A DNA stretch of 9,055 nucleotides, from contig JALSOD010000224.1 of assembly GCA_026986655.1 (NCBI GenBank), positions 1 to 9,055 on the forward strand. Direction: 5' to 3'. The stretch comes from Caldifarciminota bacterium. GTDB lineage: Bacteria > Hydrothermota > Hydrothermia > B15-G9 > WFZT01. Shown in pieces: positions 7,487-9,055 of the stretch; the stretch's first letter is position 1, and each line of letters opens with the position of its first letter. The notes below the pieces were generated by a model, which saw nothing but the letters and a program-made list of their open reading frames with translations, was not told the DNA's origin and made no database searches. The position numbers were made by a program, and so were the translations under genes.

Positions 7487-8715
7487 TTTATCAACCCCCA
7501 AACAACTTGCCAATTGGACGCTTTCAAATTTTCATAACAGTCTTTTGTTATTTCACTACAGACACTACTATCAGGTAGAGCAGCATTTAGAATGATTTTC
7601 CTTTCTCCTTTGCAGTCTCTCACCTTTTTCTCTACCACAAAATTTCCCTTAAACTCTGGCAGGAATGTGGATCTAAAAATCAAAATCCTTGGAATGAAAC
7701 TACCATTTATTTCGTATACACCAAACATTAATTGTGAACTTCTCCTATCAAACTTTTCTCCTTTCAATGTAGCCCTATAGGTAGCGTATGTGACAGGTAA
7801 CCCCAAGTATGGCCGCCTTTCTTTGTTCGATGCTATGTAGTCATTTCGATGAGCGTCTCTGATCGCATGGGAGAGACTATAGTCTGCCAAGTTCATTCTA
7901 AATCCACCCACGAATTTCCTCCCTCTTCTTTGACCAATGTACCACATACCTATTTCATCGAGAGCGGATACCCAATCTTTTCCACTTATTTTCTTTATAA
8001 ATAAGGACGAATGATTGGGAGATAGCACAGCATATTTCGGTATAGATGTGGGTTTATATCTTACATTACATAATTCCCTCATTATTTTGAGAGCAGTTTC
8101 AATGTTGTTTCTCAGAAATTCCTCAAGTTCGTCAGGATTTTTGCAGATGAAGTTCAAGCCAAATGTATCACCTCTAACATCTTTAACTTTAAGACAACCA
8201 CAACCTCTTCTTGCTCTAAAACCAACACCTCCTAAATGAATCAACGCCCACAGCGATGCTATAGCTGCTTTCAATTCATTTTCACTTCCACTGAGAGAGA
8301 TTCTAAATTGAGATCCTTCCGGATAATAAGGACGAGATATAACTTTTATTATGCCCCGCCTTCTATCCCTCCTTTTATCTAAACACGAGAAAAATAAATA
8401 ATCCACATGGTCACTCCATACGATAGCCTCATCCCATGAGCGACACTCTTTTGTAATCTGACTAGGTGAGTTTTCACCTGATGTTCTTATAGATATTTTT
8501 GATTTTGAGTTAGTGGATCCAAATATTTCGTTTTCTACCTTTTTGAGGAATGTGATATCATTTTGTGTAAAAACCCCGGCTAAAGCTCTAAACCACCACC
8601 TTAGCAAGCCCCTTAAACTTGGTGCCCTCAATCCCTCATTCTCTATGTTTCTCTGATCTGCACCAGCAATAAATAACGGGGTTACAGTTTCTAATTCAAG
8701 GATTATTTCATTCAT
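7483..8715 (-). CDS. cmr1: Cmr1, type III-B RAMP subunit
   Basis: Double-RAMP Cmr1 subunit (410 aa) at the head of the complex, thought to engage the 3' part of the crRNA and the target 5' region. The N-terminus LETVTPLFIAGADQRN (8-23) followed by RAPSLRGLLRWWFRALAG (30-47) is diagnostic. The glycine-rich loop HLGGVGFRARRGCG is at 160-173. The frame extends 31 codons further upstream to 8808, but that stretch is translated repeat DNA (MAHFVRQLRMSAKRC...) unlike the family. The ATG at 8715 has GGAGGG nine bases upstream and gives the family's normal start. It is the first gene of the operon. Confidence 0.93.
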   Translation of the reverse strand: MNEIILELETVTPLFIAGADQRNIENEGLRAPSLRGLLRWWFRALAGVFTQNDITFLKKVENEIFGSTNSKSKISIRTSGENSPSQITKECRSWDEAIVWSDHVDYLFFSCLDKRRDRRRGIIKVISRPYYPEGSQFRISLSGSENELKAAIASLWALIHLGGVGFRARRGCGCLKVKDVRGDTFGLNFICKNPDELEEFLRNNIETALKIMRELCNVRYKPTSIPKYAVLSPNHSSLFIKKISGKDWVSALDEIGMWYIGQRRGRKFVGGFRMNLADYSLSHAIRDAHRNDYIASNKERRPYLGLPVTYATYRATLKGEKFDRRSSQLMFGVYEINGSFIPRILIFRSTFLPEFKGNFVVEKKVRDCKGERKIILNAALPDSSVCSEITKDCYENLKASNWQVVWGLIK

Positions 8716-8724
8716 GATTTTCAA

Positions 8725-8730
8725 CCCTCC
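8725..8730 (-). promoter_or_regulatory. ribosome binding site fixing the cmr1 start
   Basis: GGAGGG within AAAGGAGGGTTG on the minus strand lies nine bases before the ATG at 8715. It decides against the longer upstream frame, which has no such site. Confidence 0.75.
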
Positions 8731-8734
8731 TTTC

Positions 8735-8742
8735 ATATTTAA
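8735..8742 (-). promoter_or_regulatory. possible archaeal TATA box for the cmr operon
   Basis: TTAAATAT on the minus strand is the only AT-rich octamer between the GC-rich repeat and cmr1, and it resembles an archaeal TATA box. A start about 26 bp downstream would fall almost on the cmr1 ATG (8715) and would leave the SD untranscribed, which argues against it. Read-through from the methyltransferase side is the alternative. Confidence 0.25.
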
Positions 8743-8757
8743 GCCCGCCGCCCGCAA
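8743..8757. repeat. right copy of 15-bp inverted repeat at operon boundary
   Basis: GCCCGCCGCCCGCAA, whose reverse complement differs from 181-195 at one position. It sits directly between the right cloverleaf repeat and the cmr1 leader, sharing its last base with the repeat core. Confidence 0.55.
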
Positions 8758-8853
8758 TTTCGGACAACGTTTTGCGGACATACGAAGTTGGCGAACGAAG
8801 TGAGCCAATTTGGGCGAAGGTGTTAAGCCGAAGCCGTATGTCCGCTGTTATAC
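8757..8853 (+). repeat. right cloverleaf-type palindromic repeat (attC-like)
   Basis: Second copy of the repeat at 51-140, in the same orientation. It begins with the same ATTTCGGACAACG (8757-8769). An 11-bp perfect stem pairs GCGGACATACG (8774-8784) with CGTATGTCCGC (8835-8845). Inside, AAGTTGGC (8785-8792) pairs with GCCAATTT (8804-8811) around an 11-base loop, and GGC (8813-8815) can pair with GCC (8827-8829). AATTTGGGCG (8807-8816) and AGCCGAAG (8826-8833) are shared with the left copy. AAC (8766-8768) and GTT (8847-8849) close the structure. It fills most of the 132-bp gap between the methyltransferase and cmr1, and the methyltransferase stop codon lies in its end. Confidence 0.75.
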
Positions 8854-9055
8854 GCCGTCTCGTACATCAATCTCTTCCTCCCTAAGATAATCAAAGAGCT
8901 TAGGTGCTTTGAATTCGTGTAGAAAATTTTTGATTCGTTTTTCTGCCAGTTTGATGTATTCTTCGTTTATCTCGTATCCAACATAATATCTTCCTGTTTT
9001 TATAGCGGCTATTGCAGTCTGCCCACTTCCCATAAATGGATCTAAAACAACCTCT
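8848..9055 (-). CDS. C-terminal part of an amino-DNA methyltransferase (5' end off window)
   Basis: The last 68 residues of an S-adenosylmethionine-dependent N4-cytosine or N6-adenine DNA methyltransferase. The visible part contains motif I, VLDPFMGSGQTAIAAI, and the following KTGRYYVGYEINEEYIKLAEKRI, which binds the cofactor. Motif I close to the C-terminus points to the beta class, where the catalytic (D/S)PPY motif comes earlier, here beyond the right edge. The frame is open to the last base of the window. Its TAA stop (8850-8848) lies inside the terminal box of the right repeat. Whether it belongs to a restriction system or is an orphan cannot be told from this window. Confidence 0.88.
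   Translation of the reverse strand, partial: EVVLDPFMGSGQTAIAAIKTGRYYVGYEINEEYIKLAEKRIKNFLHEFKAPKLFDYLREEEIDVRDGV

Noticed and set aside
7487..7513. Upstream ATG for Cas10
   Set aside because: The ATG at 7486 forms an ATGA overlap with cmr1, has an SD-like GGGGGTTGAT, and gives the usual Cmr2 beginning.
8716..8808. N-terminal extension of Cmr1 to an ATG at 8808
   Set aside because: The extra 31 residues are encoded by the repeat, do not resemble Cmr1, and the ATG at 8715 has its own GGAGGG site.

Overview
The window carries a complete type III-B (Cmr) CRISPR-Cas effector operon on the minus strand, flanked on each side by a structured, GC-rich palindromic repeat of one family. The genes are AT-rich with strong GGAGG/GAGGTGAT-type ribosome binding sites. 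The small Csx3 protein closely resembles the Archaeoglobus form as I remember it. A thermophilic or anaerobic euryarchaeon (Archaeoglobales/Methanosarcinales-like) is the best guess, but a bacterium with a transferred archaeal-type cassette is not excluded.

Layout, read in the direction of transcription (right to left): (1) the C-terminal end of a beta-class amino-DNA methyltransferase enters from the right edge and stops inside a repeat (9055-8848); (2) right cloverleaf repeat (about 8853-8757) with an adjoining GC-rich 15-mer; (3) cmr1, cas10/cmr2, cmr3, cmr4, cmr5, cmr6, csx3 and csx1 (8715-220), packed with gaps of 5 bp or less or with short overlaps; (4) an inverted copy of the 15-mer and a hairpin-rich stretch (195-137); (5) left cloverleaf repeat (140-51); (6) a possible start of another minus-strand gene at the left edge.

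How the genes work together: Cmr1, Cmr3, Cmr4, Cmr5, Cmr6 and Cas10 assemble on a crRNA into an RNA-targeting complex. Cmr4 keeps the expected catalytic Asp for target RNA cutting. Cas10 keeps both the HD motif and the GGDD cyclase motif, so it should make cyclic oligoadenylate. Csx1 (CARF plus HEPN, R-X4-H intact) is the expected cA4-activated RNase, and Csx3 (Crn3) is the expected cA4-degrading ring nuclease, so the operon encodes signal maker, responder and off-switch. No cas1, cas2, cas6 or CRISPR array is present in the window, so crRNAs must come from elsewhere.

The most unusual point is the pair of flanking repeats. They lie in the same orientation about 8.6 kb apart, share a core and a three-stem fold, and differ by compensatory base changes in the stems. 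They end in short AAC...GTT elements reminiscent of integron attC sites. This raises the possibility that the whole Cmr operon is one cassette in an array. No recombinase is visible here, so this remains a hypothesis.
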